A stretch of 47,459 bases of DNA from Clostridia bacterium. GTDB lineage: Bacteria > Bacillota > Clostridia > Christensenellales > Borkfalkiaceae. Numbering within the stretch: position 1 is the first letter of the stretch; every line of letters starts with the position of its first letter. The stretch spans positions 1-47,459 of the forward strand of contig JAJQDC010000015.1 in the NCBI GenBank assembly GCA_021202395.1. Direction: 5' to 3'. The notes below the pieces were generated by a model, which was given only the letters and a program-made list of their open reading frames with translations, was not told the DNA's origin and searched no databases. The translations under genes and the position numbers were made by a program. Below, one piece after another: positions 19,478 through 28,322 of this stretch.

Positions 19478-20734
19478 TTATATGGCGGCACGGGTGATAT
19501 CTGCACCAAGGCTGCGCAGTTTATATTCAAACTGCCCGTAGCCCCTGTCTATATGCGACAGGTCTATAACTTCGCTTTTACCTTCTGCCGCAAGGGCAGA
19601 AATTACAAGCGCCGCCCCGCCGCGCAGGTCGCACGAAACCACCGACGCACCCTTAAATTTTTCTATACCGCGCACAAAGGCGCTTCTGCCCGCAACGGTA
19701 ATATCCGCACCCATCTTGCGCAGTTCGGGAACGTATTTAAAGCGGGTTTCAAATAAATTTTCTGTAATTATAGAATTGCCGTTGCATATACAGCATAAAG
19801 CGGTCATCTGAGCCTGAAGGTCTGTAGGAAACCCCGGATAAGGCTGCGTTTCGATAGATTTTACCGACGTAAGCCTGCTTTTGCTGCATATATTTATTTT
19901 ATCATTTTTTACACTGATTTTGCAACCGTTTTCCCTAAGTTTATGCAAAAGGGAGCTTATATTTTCGGCATATATGCCTTTAGCTTCTATCTCGCCGCCG
20001 CACATGGCTGCGGCAATAAGAAACGTACCCGCTTCTATCCTGTCGGCAATGGGTAAATAATTGCAGCCGCCAAGGTCTTTTACCCCTTCCACCGTTATTG
20101 TTCCGCTTCCCGCACCGCTTATTCTGCCGCCGATACAGTTTAAAAATTTTTGCAGGTCTTCTATCTCCGGCTCACGGGCTGCGTTTTTTATTACGGTAGT
20201 ACCCTGTGCTTTTACTGCGGCAAGCATAATATTTTCGGTTGCGCCCACACTGGGGCAGTCCAACATAATTTCGTTGCCGGCAAGCTTTTCGCAGCTGCAA
20301 AGTATGTAACCGTTTTGTTCGGTAATTTTTACGCCCAGCCTTTTAAGTCCGTTAAGATGTAAATCTACGGGGCGCAGACCTATATCGCAGCCGCCGGGGT
20401 ATGCAATTTTTGCGCGGCGGAAGCGTGCTATTACGGGACCGAGCAAAAAGATAGACGACCTTAACTCGTGTGCAAGCGTCCCTGGTATTTCGCAGCAGCT
20501 TGCAGACGAACTGTCTATTACAATGTCGTTGCCGTTGTATGCCGTTTTACACCCGAGGCACCCAAGTATTTTTACCATATTTTTTACGTCAGTAATCTGC
20601 GGAATATTTAATATTCTTACCTTTTTATCGGTAAGCACCGACGCCGCGAGTATAGGCAAAACGGAATTTTTTGCCGTCTGTATATTCACGCCGCCATACA
20701 GCCTGTTACCTCCGTTTATAATATATTTTTCCAT
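19478..20734 (-). CDS. murA: UDP-N-acetylglucosamine 1-carboxyvinyltransferase
   Basis: A 418-residue cytoplasmic enzyme transferring enolpyruvate from PEP to UDP-GlcNAc, the first committed step of peptidoglycan synthesis. The N-terminal Lys-Asn pair is in TAKNSVLPILAA (the usual Gly-Ala before Lys is Thr-Ala here), and the catalytic, fosfomycin-target Cys is in PGGCDIGLRPVDLHL. It ends with the C-terminal repeat of the EPT fold (HIDRGYGQFEYKLRSLGADI). ATG has GGAG five bases upstream. It is preceded by its own promoter after the ftsW terminator region. Confidence 0.96.
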   Translation of the reverse strand: MEKYIINGGNRLYGGVNIQTAKNSVLPILAASVLTDKKVRILNIPQITDVKNMVKILGCLGCKTAYNGNDIVIDSSSASCCEIPGTLAHELRSSIFLLGPVIARFRRAKIAYPGGCDIGLRPVDLHLNGLKRLGVKITEQNGYILCSCEKLAGNEIMLDCPSVGATENIMLAAVKAQGTTVIKNAAREPEIEDLQKFLNCIGGRISGAGSGTITVEGVKDLGGCNYLPIADRIEAGTFLIAAAMCGGEIEAKGIYAENISSLLHKLRENGCKISVKNDKINICSKSRLTSVKSIETQPYPGFPTDLQAQMTALCCICNGNSIITENLFETRFKYVPELRKMGADITVAGRSAFVRGIEKFKGASVVSCDLRGGAALVISALAAEGKSEVIDLSHIDRGYGQFEYKLRSLGADITRAAI

Positions 20735-20751
20735 ATTATCTCCGAGTATGT

Positions 20752-20781
20752 ATATAAAAAATGCGCGACGGTACGCATTTT
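20752..20781 (-). terminator. Terminator after ftsW
   Basis: On the minus strand AAAATGCG pairs with CGCATTTT around an eight-base loop (20758-20781), followed by a TTTATATA run. It could end the mraZ-ftsW transcript, though read-through into murA is possible because the hairpin is AT-rich. Confidence 0.6.
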
Positions 20782-20825
20782 AAAGCACCTTTGCATATTA
20801 TTTTATGGCGGTGCCTTAATAATCC

Positions 20826-20855
20826 ATTATACGGCAAAACAAATTTTATTGTTAA
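20826..20855 (-). promoter_or_regulatory. Probable promoter of murA-ftsQ
   Basis: On the minus strand TTAACA (20850-20855), 18 bases, TATAAT (20826-20831). The -35 box overlaps the ftsW stop codon. The transcript would pass through the ftsW terminator hairpin, which weakens the call. Confidence 0.5.
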
Positions 20856-21961
20856 CCGCCGCGGGATATGTTATATAACACCCCCATGGAAGCCATTGTT
20901 ATAACAAGAGAAGTGTTGCCGCTGGATATAAGCGGCAGGGGTAGCCCTGTAGGCGGAATTGTGCCGCTTACAACAAGGGCGTTTATTATAACCTGTATTC
21001 CGTATACAAGAGTAAAGCCCGCCGCAAGCAGATAACCGAAACGGTTTTTGCACCTTTTTGCTATTCTGAAACCACGCCAGATTATAAAGCCGCAGGCGGC
21101 AAAGAACAAAGTAATACCTATAAAGCCAAGCTCTTCCCCCATTACAGAAAGAATAAAGTCGCTTTCGGCAAACGGCAAAAACCTGTACTTTTGCGTAGAG
21201 TTGAAAAGCCCCACTCCGAACAGACCGCCGTTACCCAATGCGTAAAGAGACTGTATAAGCTGATACCCTTCATCTAACGGCGATGACCACGGATCCAGAA
21301 AAGCGCTGAGCCGCTGGAGCCTGTACGGTTCGGCTATTATCAGCACGGGTATTGCTATCACGCACGGAACAAGGATAACCAAAAAATTTTTTATGCTTGC
21401 CCCGCTTAAAAATACAAGCGCAAGCATAAGTATGCCGATGCACATGGTTATAGACATATTTGGTTCTAAAATTACAAGCAGACAGAATAACGCGCCGACC
21501 GCAAGAACGGGCAGCACGCCCTTTATGGTTTTAACCTTTTTGTAATTTTTAGAAAAATATGCCGCCACAAAAAGGGCGTAAGCATATTTTGCCACTTCTG
21601 AAGGCTGTATCGTAAAAGAACCGAAACCTATCCAGCGGGTGGCGCCGTAGTTGGTTACCCCTACCCCGGGGACAAAAACAAGCAAAAGCAATATGGCCGC
21701 TATTATTATTGCGGGGTATTTAAATTTTTCAAGTTTGTTGTATGGCACAAAGCACATGGCAGCCATAGCGGCAAAACCTGCCACAGCACCGATAACCTGT
21801 TTTTTTACAAAGTAAAAACTGTCGCCGTACTGCACTTCGGCTGTGTAATAGCTTGCAGAATAAATCATTACGCAGCCGAACACCACCATAAGCGAAACAC
21901 AAACTAAAAGCGGGATGTCTCCCGCTTGCTTTCTTTTGCCTAAAAGCCTGCCCCTATCCAA
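20852..21961 (-). CDS. ftsW: SEDS peptidoglycan glycosyltransferase FtsW
   Basis: A 369-residue integral membrane protein with about ten helices. It polymerises lipid II at the septum together with its class B partner FtsI. SEDS signatures visible are YSASYYTAEVQYGD, the catalytic-region GATRWIGFGSFTIQPSEVAK, the loop DPWSSPLDEGYQLIQSLYALGNGGLFGVGLFNS and the late GLPLPLISSGNTS. Start is TTG, eight bases inside the end of murD; no ATG occurs before the first helix. SD is weak (GCGG), so coupling to murD is likely. Confidence 0.95.
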   Translation of the reverse strand: MDRGRLLGKRKQAGDIPLLVCVSLMVVFGCVMIYSASYYTAEVQYGDSFYFVKKQVIGAVAGFAAMAAMCFVPYNKLEKFKYPAIIIAAILLLLVFVPGVGVTNYGATRWIGFGSFTIQPSEVAKYAYALFVAAYFSKNYKKVKTIKGVLPVLAVGALFCLLVILEPNMSITMCIGILMLALVFLSGASIKNFLVILVPCVIAIPVLIIAEPYRLQRLSAFLDPWSSPLDEGYQLIQSLYALGNGGLFGVGLFNSTQKYRFLPFAESDFILSVMGEELGFIGITLFFAACGFIIWRGFRIAKRCKNRFGYLLAAGFTLVYGIQVIINALVVSGTIPPTGLPLPLISSGNTSLVITMASMGVLYNISRGG

Positions 21962-23297
21962 TAGCTTTTACCGCTTTTACAAATGCGTCGCCGCGCTCTT
22001 CGTAACCGGAAAAACTGTCAAAGCTTGAGCTTGCAGGGCTTAACAGTACGTTTTGCCCGCTTTTTGCCGTGCGGTCAGCTATGTAAACCGCAGTGTAAAA
22101 ATCTGAACACATAGAAAGCGAATTGTATCCGCACTTTATTGCGGCATTTAATAATTTGATTCTGTTTTCGCCGTACAGCACTGCGTGTACAATGCGGCTT
22201 TCTTTAAGTTTTTCAAACAGCGGCGTGTAATCGTAACCCTTGTCTTTGCCGCCAAGAAGTATTACCGTGTCATTATTCATACAGGCAACCGCCTTAAGGG
22301 TTGCGTCCACATTGGTACCCTTGCTGTCATTTATGTAAGTTTTACCGTCCTTTTCGTACACTTTTTCTATTCTGTGGCGTATTCCTTTAAATTCACAGAT
22401 AGCTTTTGCCGCTACCTGCAGATCTATACCCAGGGCGTAAGCCGCCGCAATGCAGGCAAGAGCATTGTAAATATTATGCATCCCTTCTACCTGCATATCC
22501 GACACTGAAAAAACTCGTTCGCCCGAACAGTAAATATCCCCGTCGGCATAGTAAACGCCGTCCGTCCTGCGCTCTGCTGAAAAATAAATTACCTTTGCCC
22601 TTGTAAGTTCTGCAAGCCTGCGTACCCGCTCGTCGTCGTAATTTAAAATTGCAAATTCGCTTTCACGCAGGTTTCTTATAAGCTTGCTCTTTAAAAAGAC
22701 GTAATTTTCCATATTGTAGTGCCTGTTAATGTGGTCTTCGGTAATGTTTGTTATTATTGCCACGTGCGGCCGCAGGCTTGATAGCGTTTCAAGCTGAAAA
22801 GAAGAAACTTCTATTACCGCATAGTCGCTGAAAGTAAGATTTTCTACTTCGCCGATAAGGGGCGTGCCGATATTGCCGCACATTACGCTGTTTTTACCGG
22901 CAAGCTTTAAAATATCGTTTATCATAGAAACTGTGGTTGTTTTGCCGTTTGTACCCGTAACCGCAACAGCCGTTGCCCGAAGGTAAAGCGAGCCAAGCTC
23001 TTCTTCCCCTATTATTGCTTTGCCCAGCCTGCGGAACATTACGGGCAGGGCGTTATCTATAGGAATACCAGGGCTTAATACAAGCACATCGCTTGCGCGC
23101 ACTGCGCTTTCGTAGGCGTCTGCCGTTACGATTACCGCGCCAAGCTGTTCAAGCGACTGCATTACACTCATTACGTTGTCGCTTACAAAATCATCGTAAA
23201 TATAAACTTTAGCTCCCCTTTTAAGTAAAAAACGGGCTGAACTTTCGCCCGATTTTGATATACCTGCCACAAAAAAATTCTGGTTACAAAATTGCAT
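21954..23297 (-). CDS. murD: UDP-N-acetylmuramoyl-L-alanine-D-glutamate ligase
   Basis: A 447-residue cytoplasmic Mur ligase adding D-Glu, supplied by MurI (also in this window). Central P-loop VTGTNGKTTTVSM; carbamylated-lysine and middle-domain motifs ISSFQLET-like (IEVSSFQLETL), HNIYNALACIAAA, and C-terminal NDSKGTNVDATLKA and LSPASSSFDSFSGYEERG. All key elements are present. It lies 13 bases after mraY and overlaps ftsW. Confidence 0.97.
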   Translation of the reverse strand: MQFCNQNFFVAGISKSGESSARFLLKRGAKVYIYDDFVSDNVMSVMQSLEQLGAVIVTADAYESAVRASDVLVLSPGIPIDNALPVMFRRLGKAIIGEEELGSLYLRATAVAVTGTNGKTTTVSMINDILKLAGKNSVMCGNIGTPLIGEVENLTFSDYAVIEVSSFQLETLSSLRPHVAIITNITEDHINRHYNMENYVFLKSKLIRNLRESEFAILNYDDERVRRLAELTRAKVIYFSAERRTDGVYYADGDIYCSGERVFSVSDMQVEGMHNIYNALACIAAAYALGIDLQVAAKAICEFKGIRHRIEKVYEKDGKTYINDSKGTNVDATLKAVACMNNDTVILLGGKDKGYDYTPLFEKLKESRIVHAVLYGENRIKLLNAAIKCGYNSLSMCSDFYTAVYIADRTAKSGQNVLLSPASSSFDSFSGYEERGDAFVKAVKAIG

Positions 23298-23310
23298 TTT
23301 TTACGCCTGC

Positions 23311-24252
23311 CTACACAAAAATCAGACAAAAAAGCCCAACAGCAGCCGTTACCGCTGCGTAAGCGTAAGATATTTTACTTTCGGCATAGCCCTTCATCTG
23401 CAGATGATGATGAAAGGGCGCCATTAAAAATATCCTTCTTTTTGTCCTTTTATAGTATATTACCTGGGCTATTACGGATATTCCCGAAATAACAAATACT
23501 ATGCCGATTAAAGGAATATAAAGCGCATTGCCCGAAAAGATGGATACGCAGGATATAAAGCTGCCAAGGGCAAGCGAGCCGGTGTCGCCCATAAACACGC
23601 TAGCCTTGTTTGTATTAAAAACAAGAAAAGCACACAAAGAACCTGCCATTACAAACGGGAGCAGATAATAGATAACACCCTGCACCGCAAGCATTGTACC
23701 CATAACAAAAAGATAAACTGCAGACGTTCCGCCGGCAAGAGCGTCTAAACCGTCGGTAAGGTTTACACAGTTTACCGTTGCAAGAAAAATAAATATAACC
23801 GCGGGAATAATGCCCCATTTTATATTCACTTTGTAAGAAGTAAACGGTATGTTTACCGCAGTAAGCCCGTTGATATAACAGTAAACGGCGGCAATGGCTG
23901 CAATAGAAACCTGGAATACAATTTTTTGATATGGTTTAAGCCCAAGGTTGTCCTTGCGGTAAATTTTTAAAAAGTCGTCAAGAAACCCTATAAGTGCGTA
24001 GCCTGTGGTAATAACAAGGGTTAAATTCACTTCGCCATTATCTAGCCCGCAGAATACCAGCCCCATCGCAACAGCCGAACAAACAAAGGCAAGCCCGCCC
24101 ATAGTGGGCGTGCCGCCTTTGTTTTTATGTTCTTTTACATACCCAAGTATATACTGCCCCGCCTTAAGCCTTTTTAACAGCGGAATTATTATAAGGCAAA
24201 GTGCAAACGAAAGGGCGAAAGCCGCAAGCACGGCGGCACATATAATCTTCAT
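23311..24252 (-). CDS. mraY: Phospho-N-acetylmuramoyl-pentapeptide transferase
   Basis: A 313-residue polytopic enzyme moving phospho-MurNAc-pentapeptide onto undecaprenyl phosphate to form lipid I. Motifs are GTPTMGGLAFV, DDFLKIYRKDN with catalytic aspartates, NCVNLTDGLDALAGG, VFMGDTGSLALG and the terminal APFHHHLQMKGYAE. About nine to ten hydrophobic helices. It starts four bases after murE with no clear SD, so it is probably translated by coupling. murF, usually between murE and mraY, is missing. Confidence 0.97.
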   Translation of the reverse strand: MKIICAAVLAAFALSFALCLIIIPLLKRLKAGQYILGYVKEHKNKGGTPTMGGLAFVCSAVAMGLVFCGLDNGEVNLTLVITTGYALIGFLDDFLKIYRKDNLGLKPYQKIVFQVSIAAIAAVYCYINGLTAVNIPFTSYKVNIKWGIIPAVIFIFLATVNCVNLTDGLDALAGGTSAVYLFVMGTMLAVQGVIYYLLPFVMAGSLCAFLVFNTNKASVFMGDTGSLALGSFISCVSIFSGNALYIPLIGIVFVISGISVIAQVIYYKRTKRRIFLMAPFHHHLQMKGYAESKISYAYAAVTAAVGLFCLIFV

Positions 24253-24256
24253 TTAG

Positions 24257-25681
24257 TCAGTTTATAATATTTTTTATTACTGTATTGTCGTTATAACTGT
24301 GTTTTATACCCATAATTTCCTGGTAATTTTCCCCGCCCTTGCCTGCAACAAGCAGAATGTCGCCGTCCTTTAAAAGTTTTACGGCGTACTCCGTTGCCGT
24401 TTGCCTGTCGGTTACGGTTACGTAAGATTTACCCGAAGGACGCAACCCTTCTTCTATCTGCGTAATAATTTCGTAAGGGTCTTCAAAACGGGGGTTATCA
24501 GAAGTAATTATGCAAAAGTCTGCGTATTTTGCCGCCACTTCGCCCATTATCGGGCGTTTAGATTTATCGCGGTTGCCGCCACAGCCGAAAAGGCAATACA
24601 GCCTGCCCTTACACAATTTTTTTAAAGCCTGCAAAGATTTTTCAAGCCCGTCTGGCGTGTGGGCGAAATCTACAAAAATATCGCCGCCGTTGTATCTGCC
24701 CGCAAGCTCTAACCTGCCGTCTACCTTTTTAAGGTTATAAAGCCCTTTTGCTATAACGCCGATATCCACGCCCATTTCGCTGGCGCATGCTGCCGCCGCC
24801 ATTGCATTGTAAACATTGTGTTCGGCAGGCAGGTTAAGCTTAACGTCGTAAAGCTCGTCGTATATATTTATAACAAAACTTATTCCGCCTATTCCGTCGC
24901 TGATGTCTACGGCAAAAATATCGGCAGGGTTTTTAAGACCGTACATTACGGGGTCGGGCGCAAAGCGGGAAATTTCCCTGCCAAGGGCATCGTCGGAATT
25001 GAGTACGGAAAGTTTGCATCTGCAGCCTTTGAACAACAGTTTTTTACATTCGGAGTATTCTTTCATGGAGCTGAAAAAATCAAGGTGGTCCTGCGTACAG
25101 TTGGTAAAAATACCTGCAGCAAACGTAATTCCTGCAATTTTATCAAAATACAGCGCGTGGGCAGAAACTTCCATAAAAACATACTCTACCCCGCTTTCTG
25201 CCATGTCTTTAAGAACGGAATGAAGATATATGGGATCGGGCGTGGTAAGTTCGGGAGCAATATGTTTATTGCAGTATATAATGCCGAGCGTGCCGATTAT
25301 ACCCGTTGAGTTGCCGTTTGCTTTAAAAATTTCAGCAAGCATAAACGTTGTGGTGGTTTTGCCGTTGGTACCTGTAACCGCCACTATCTTTAATTTTTCA
25401 TCGGCATTGCCGTAAAAGGCACGCGCCGCACGGGCAACCGCCGCCCTGCCATCTTTTACCACTACCTGCGGCAGCGGGCAATCAAGTTTCCTTTCACATA
25501 CTATTGCGGCGGCGCCGCTTTTAGCCGCCTGTTCTGCGCAGCAATGGGAATCAAAACTTTCCCCTTCGTAACAGAAGAACAGATCTCCCTGATTTACTTT
25601 TGAACTGTCGGTGCAAAGCCCCGATATTTCTAAGTCGTATTCATCCCCCGTACATTCAGTTAAAATCTTGTTGAGTTTCAT
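24257..25681 (-). CDS. murE: UDP-MurNAc-L-Ala-D-Glu-meso-diaminopimelate ligase
   Basis: A 474-residue cytoplasmic Mur ligase adding the third amino acid of the stem peptide. It has P-loop VTGTNGKTTTTFMLA, LTTPDP, the EVSAHAL motif (Ala where many have Ser), HNVYNAMAAAA, DFAHTPDGLEKSL and the specificity motif SDNPRFEDP. DNPR is the known mark of meso-diaminopimelate enzymes, so the wall is predicted to be DAP type. ATG has GGGG five bases upstream. Confidence 0.96.
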   Translation of the reverse strand: MKLNKILTECTGDEYDLEISGLCTDSSKVNQGDLFFCYEGESFDSHCCAEQAAKSGAAAIVCERKLDCPLPQVVVKDGRAAVARAARAFYGNADEKLKIVAVTGTNGKTTTTFMLAEIFKANGNSTGIIGTLGIIYCNKHIAPELTTPDPIYLHSVLKDMAESGVEYVFMEVSAHALYFDKIAGITFAAGIFTNCTQDHLDFFSSMKEYSECKKLLFKGCRCKLSVLNSDDALGREISRFAPDPVMYGLKNPADIFAVDISDGIGGISFVINIYDELYDVKLNLPAEHNVYNAMAAAACASEMGVDIGVIAKGLYNLKKVDGRLELAGRYNGGDIFVDFAHTPDGLEKSLQALKKLCKGRLYCLFGCGGNRDKSKRPIMGEVAAKYADFCIITSDNPRFEDPYEIITQIEEGLRPSGKSYVTVTDRQTATEYAVKLLKDGDILLVAGKGGENYQEIMGIKHSYNDNTVIKNIIN

Positions 25682-25700
25682 GTTTACCCCGATGTCTTAT

Positions 25701-27392
25701 TTATTCATACGGCTGAATATTTTTTATTGCTATAATATCTTCAAATATCTCTTTTGCCGCAGGAGCGGCTACGGCACTGCCGTAATAAACACCCTGTGGT
25801 TCGTTGACGGTTATAAGCGCAAGGTACTGCGGATTGTCTGAAGGGAAAAATCCTACAAAGGAAGATACGTATTTGCCCGCCGCAAGCGAACCGTTTTCAA
25901 ATTTTTGCGCCGTACCCGTTTTACCCGCTACCTTGTAACCCTGTATGTATGCCTTTTTGCCGCTACCTTCGGTTACCACCCCTTCTAACATAGAAGCGAG
26001 TATAGAAGAAGCCTTTTCACTTATCACTTTACCTTTGAACACACTCTGTATTTCGGTAGTGTTGCCGCTGGCGTCGGTTATACTCTTTAACAAATGCGGT
26101 ACGTAGTAATTGCCGCCGTTTACTGCGGCAGCCACCGCACAGGCAAGCTGTATCTGTGTAACGGCCACGCTCTGCCCGAAGCCGATACGGGCAAGGTCGC
26201 AGTCGCGCACCGCCGTTTCGTTTAACAGCATTCCTACCGCTTCGCCGGAAAAATCTAACCCCGTTACGTTACCGAATCCGAACGCCGTAAGGTATTTGTA
26301 AAACGTTTCGCTGCCCAAAGAAAGCGCGATGTCGGTAAAGCACGGGTTGCAACTGTTGTTCAGCGCATCGGCAAGAGTCTGGTTAGAGTGTTTGCCATTG
26401 CTGTGGTCTGACCAGCATTTTATTGTAGTGCCGTCTACCGTGCGCGTTCTTGACGAGCTGAATATGTAAGAAGTTGAAAAGGCATTGCTGTTGCCGTTAA
26501 GGTATTCTTCTATATTTGCCGCTGCGGTGATTACCTTAAACGTGGAACCGGGTTCGTATATATCGCACACAACTGCATTCCTTGACAAAGAATTAAGCGT
26601 TTCAGAATCGTCCCTTGGAACATCGTTAAGGTCGTACGACGGATAATTTACCATTGCAAGCACTTCAAAGTTCTGCGGATCAAGCACTATGCAGGATACG
26701 CTTTTTGCGTTTGAAGAATTATAAACTTCCTTCATAACCTGCTCTGCGGCAAGCTGTATATCTATATCGATGGTAAGGCTTATGTTTGAACCGTCTGTCG
26801 CGGGGCTGTATATTACGGCATTGTTTTCCGTTTCTATTCCGATAATATCGGTGGCGTACAAAATTTCCCCGTCTGTACCTGCAAGCAGAGAATTGTAATA
26901 TTTTTCTATACCTGAAATACCGTTGCCGTCAGAAGATGTAAAGCCAAGAACCTGGCACAACACATCGCCGTAGGTATATAAACGGCTGTTATCACGCGCA
27001 AAATACACACCGTTTATATCGTAAGTTATAAGCTGTTCTATCTTTTCGGCAGAAGCGTTGCGGGCTAAAGTAATTTCTGATACACCCTTTTTGGTAAGTT
27101 TGCTCCTTAATCCGTCAAGGTCAAGGTCAAAAATTCCTGCAAGCACTATGGCGGCATACTCGGTATTGGTAACGGCGTTCGGGCGGACAAAAACGCTATA
27201 TGTGTTAAGGTTGCCCGCAAGCACATTGCCGTTTGCATCCGTTATTGTACCGCGCACTGCAATTACGGGTATTTCCCTGTTCCACTGGTCGCAGGCACGC
27301 ATGACAAGCGTTTCGCCGTAAACCACCTGCAGATAGAAAAATCTTGCAAATATTACGCAAAAAATAAAGGCTATTGCCAGACCTGCTGACAA
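25701..27392 (-). CDS. ftsI: Class B penicillin-binding protein (septal transpeptidase)
   Basis: A bitopic DD-transpeptidase, the crosslinking partner of FtsW. A membrane helix is followed by a PBP dimerisation domain (about 40-200) and the transpeptidase domain with SxxK in EPGSTFK, SxN in NNSCNP and KTGTAQK. No PASTA domain is present, so it is FtsI/PbpB rather than SpoVD-like. The coordinates use the TTG at 27392, but this cuts into the protein: the frame stays open upstream to the ftsL-like stop (27474-27476) and encodes a typical basic cytoplasmic segment KKLIKTDKTGFSVTVLQKRL. No ATG, GTG or TTG lies there. An ATT at 27455 (AGGG seven bases upstream) or ATA at 27461 could be the real start. 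Confidence 0.93.
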   Translation of the reverse strand: MSAGLAIAFIFCVIFARFFYLQVVYGETLVMRACDQWNREIPVIAVRGTITDANGNVLAGNLNTYSVFVRPNAVTNTEYAAIVLAGIFDLDLDGLRSKLTKKGVSEITLARNASAEKIEQLITYDINGVYFARDNSRLYTYGDVLCQVLGFTSSDGNGISGIEKYYNSLLAGTDGEILYATDIIGIETENNAVIYSPATDGSNISLTIDIDIQLAAEQVMKEVYNSSNAKSVSCIVLDPQNFEVLAMVNYPSYDLNDVPRDDSETLNSLSRNAVVCDIYEPGSTFKVITAAANIEEYLNGNSNAFSTSYIFSSSRTRTVDGTTIKCWSDHSNGKHSNQTLADALNNSCNPCFTDIALSLGSETFYKYLTAFGFGNVTGLDFSGEAVGMLLNETAVRDCDLARIGFGQSVAVTQIQLACAVAAAVNGGNYYVPHLLKSITDASGNTTEIQSVFKGKVISEKASSILASMLEGVVTEGSGKKAYIQGYKVAGKTGTAQKFENGSLAAGKYVSSFVGFFPSDNPQYLALITVNEPQGVYYGSAVAAPAAKEIFEDIIAIKNIQPYE

Positions 27393-27473
27393 TAACCTCT
27401 TTTGTAAAACTGTAACGGAAAAACCCGTTTTATCTGTTTTTATTAATTTTTTAATGCTTATACCCTGCCTTAA

Positions 27474-28283
27474 TCAGTCTATTATACCGTTCTGCACCGC
27501 ATAGTTGTAAACGCTGTCGTAAGACATTGCTTCATCCAAGTCGTCCATAGTTTCGGTCAGAGTCTGCTGCGCTGCGTCAAGCCTTGTATCAAGCGAAGCT
27601 ATATCTGAATTGATACCCGATATAATAGCAGAGTTTACTATTATAAGTACAAATACCGAAAGGATAAGCCCCAATATGACGCCCATTATTACTTTTTCAC
27701 GTTTGGAAAATGTAATTCTGGAATGAGCATCGGCATCTTCTTCGGGGCGGGAAATCTCGCCTTCGCGGTAAGCGTTTATCACGCTGTCGCTGATGCGTAT
27801 GCCGTTGGCGTCTATCGTGCGGTACTGCGTTGTTGTGGATGTAGGGCGCAAATCTTCGCTCTCTTCCTCTTCCGTCATAACAGCCTGGACGGGTGCAGCG
27901 TACCCTTCGGGAACAAAAGCGGACTGTGCAGCCTGCGCGCCGTAACCCGAAAGAAATGCTCTGTTTAAAGGGCTGTCTGCGCGGAACAGATCTGAATCGG
28001 CACGAGCACCGTCTACAAGATACACGCCGTTATCTGCCACATTGCGGACTGCGGTATTACCGTAAGATGCAGGCTGTGCATCGGCAACCACGTTTTCCAT
28101 CTGGGGAACAAGATCGCTGAGTTTGTAGTCGGGGTTAATTAATTTAGCATAGTTATCCTTTATGCATGCATTGTGAAGTTCGTCAGCCGTCATATAGCTG
28201 CCGAAATTATTTCCACCAAAATTACTTCCGCCAAAATTTTCTCTTACTGTATCTCTTTCTAAAACGGGTGTTGCGACTGCCAT
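27474..28283 (-). CDS. FtsL-like septal protein with long cytoplasmic tail
   Basis: A 269-residue protein in the ftsL position between rsmH and ftsI. The C-terminal part has the FtsL layout: one membrane helix (about 201-222) and then a short extracellular coiled coil (SDIASLDTRLDAAQQTLTET). FtsL is normally about 100-120 residues; here some 200 hydrophilic residues precede the helix, beginning with an NFGGSNFGGNNFG run and containing Ala-, Gly- and acidic-rich low-complexity sequence. ATG has AAGGAG six bases upstream. The stop is UGA, and the same reading frame continues without a break into ftsI. Identity is from position and topology only. Confidence 0.7.
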   Translation of the reverse strand: MAVATPVLERDTVRENFGGSNFGGNNFGSYMTADELHNACIKDNYAKLINPDYKLSDLVPQMENVVADAQPASYGNTAVRNVADNGVYLVDGARADSDLFRADSPLNRAFLSGYGAQAAQSAFVPEGYAAPVQAVMTEEEESEDLRPTSTTTQYRTIDANGIRISDSVINAYREGEISRPEEDADAHSRITFSKREKVIMGVILGLILSVFVLIIVNSAIISGINSDIASLDTRLDAAQQTLTETMDDLDEAMSYDSVYNYAVQNGIID

Positions 28284-28322
28284 AACCTACTCCTTAGACC
28301 GCAAACGGCTTATATAAAGCCC

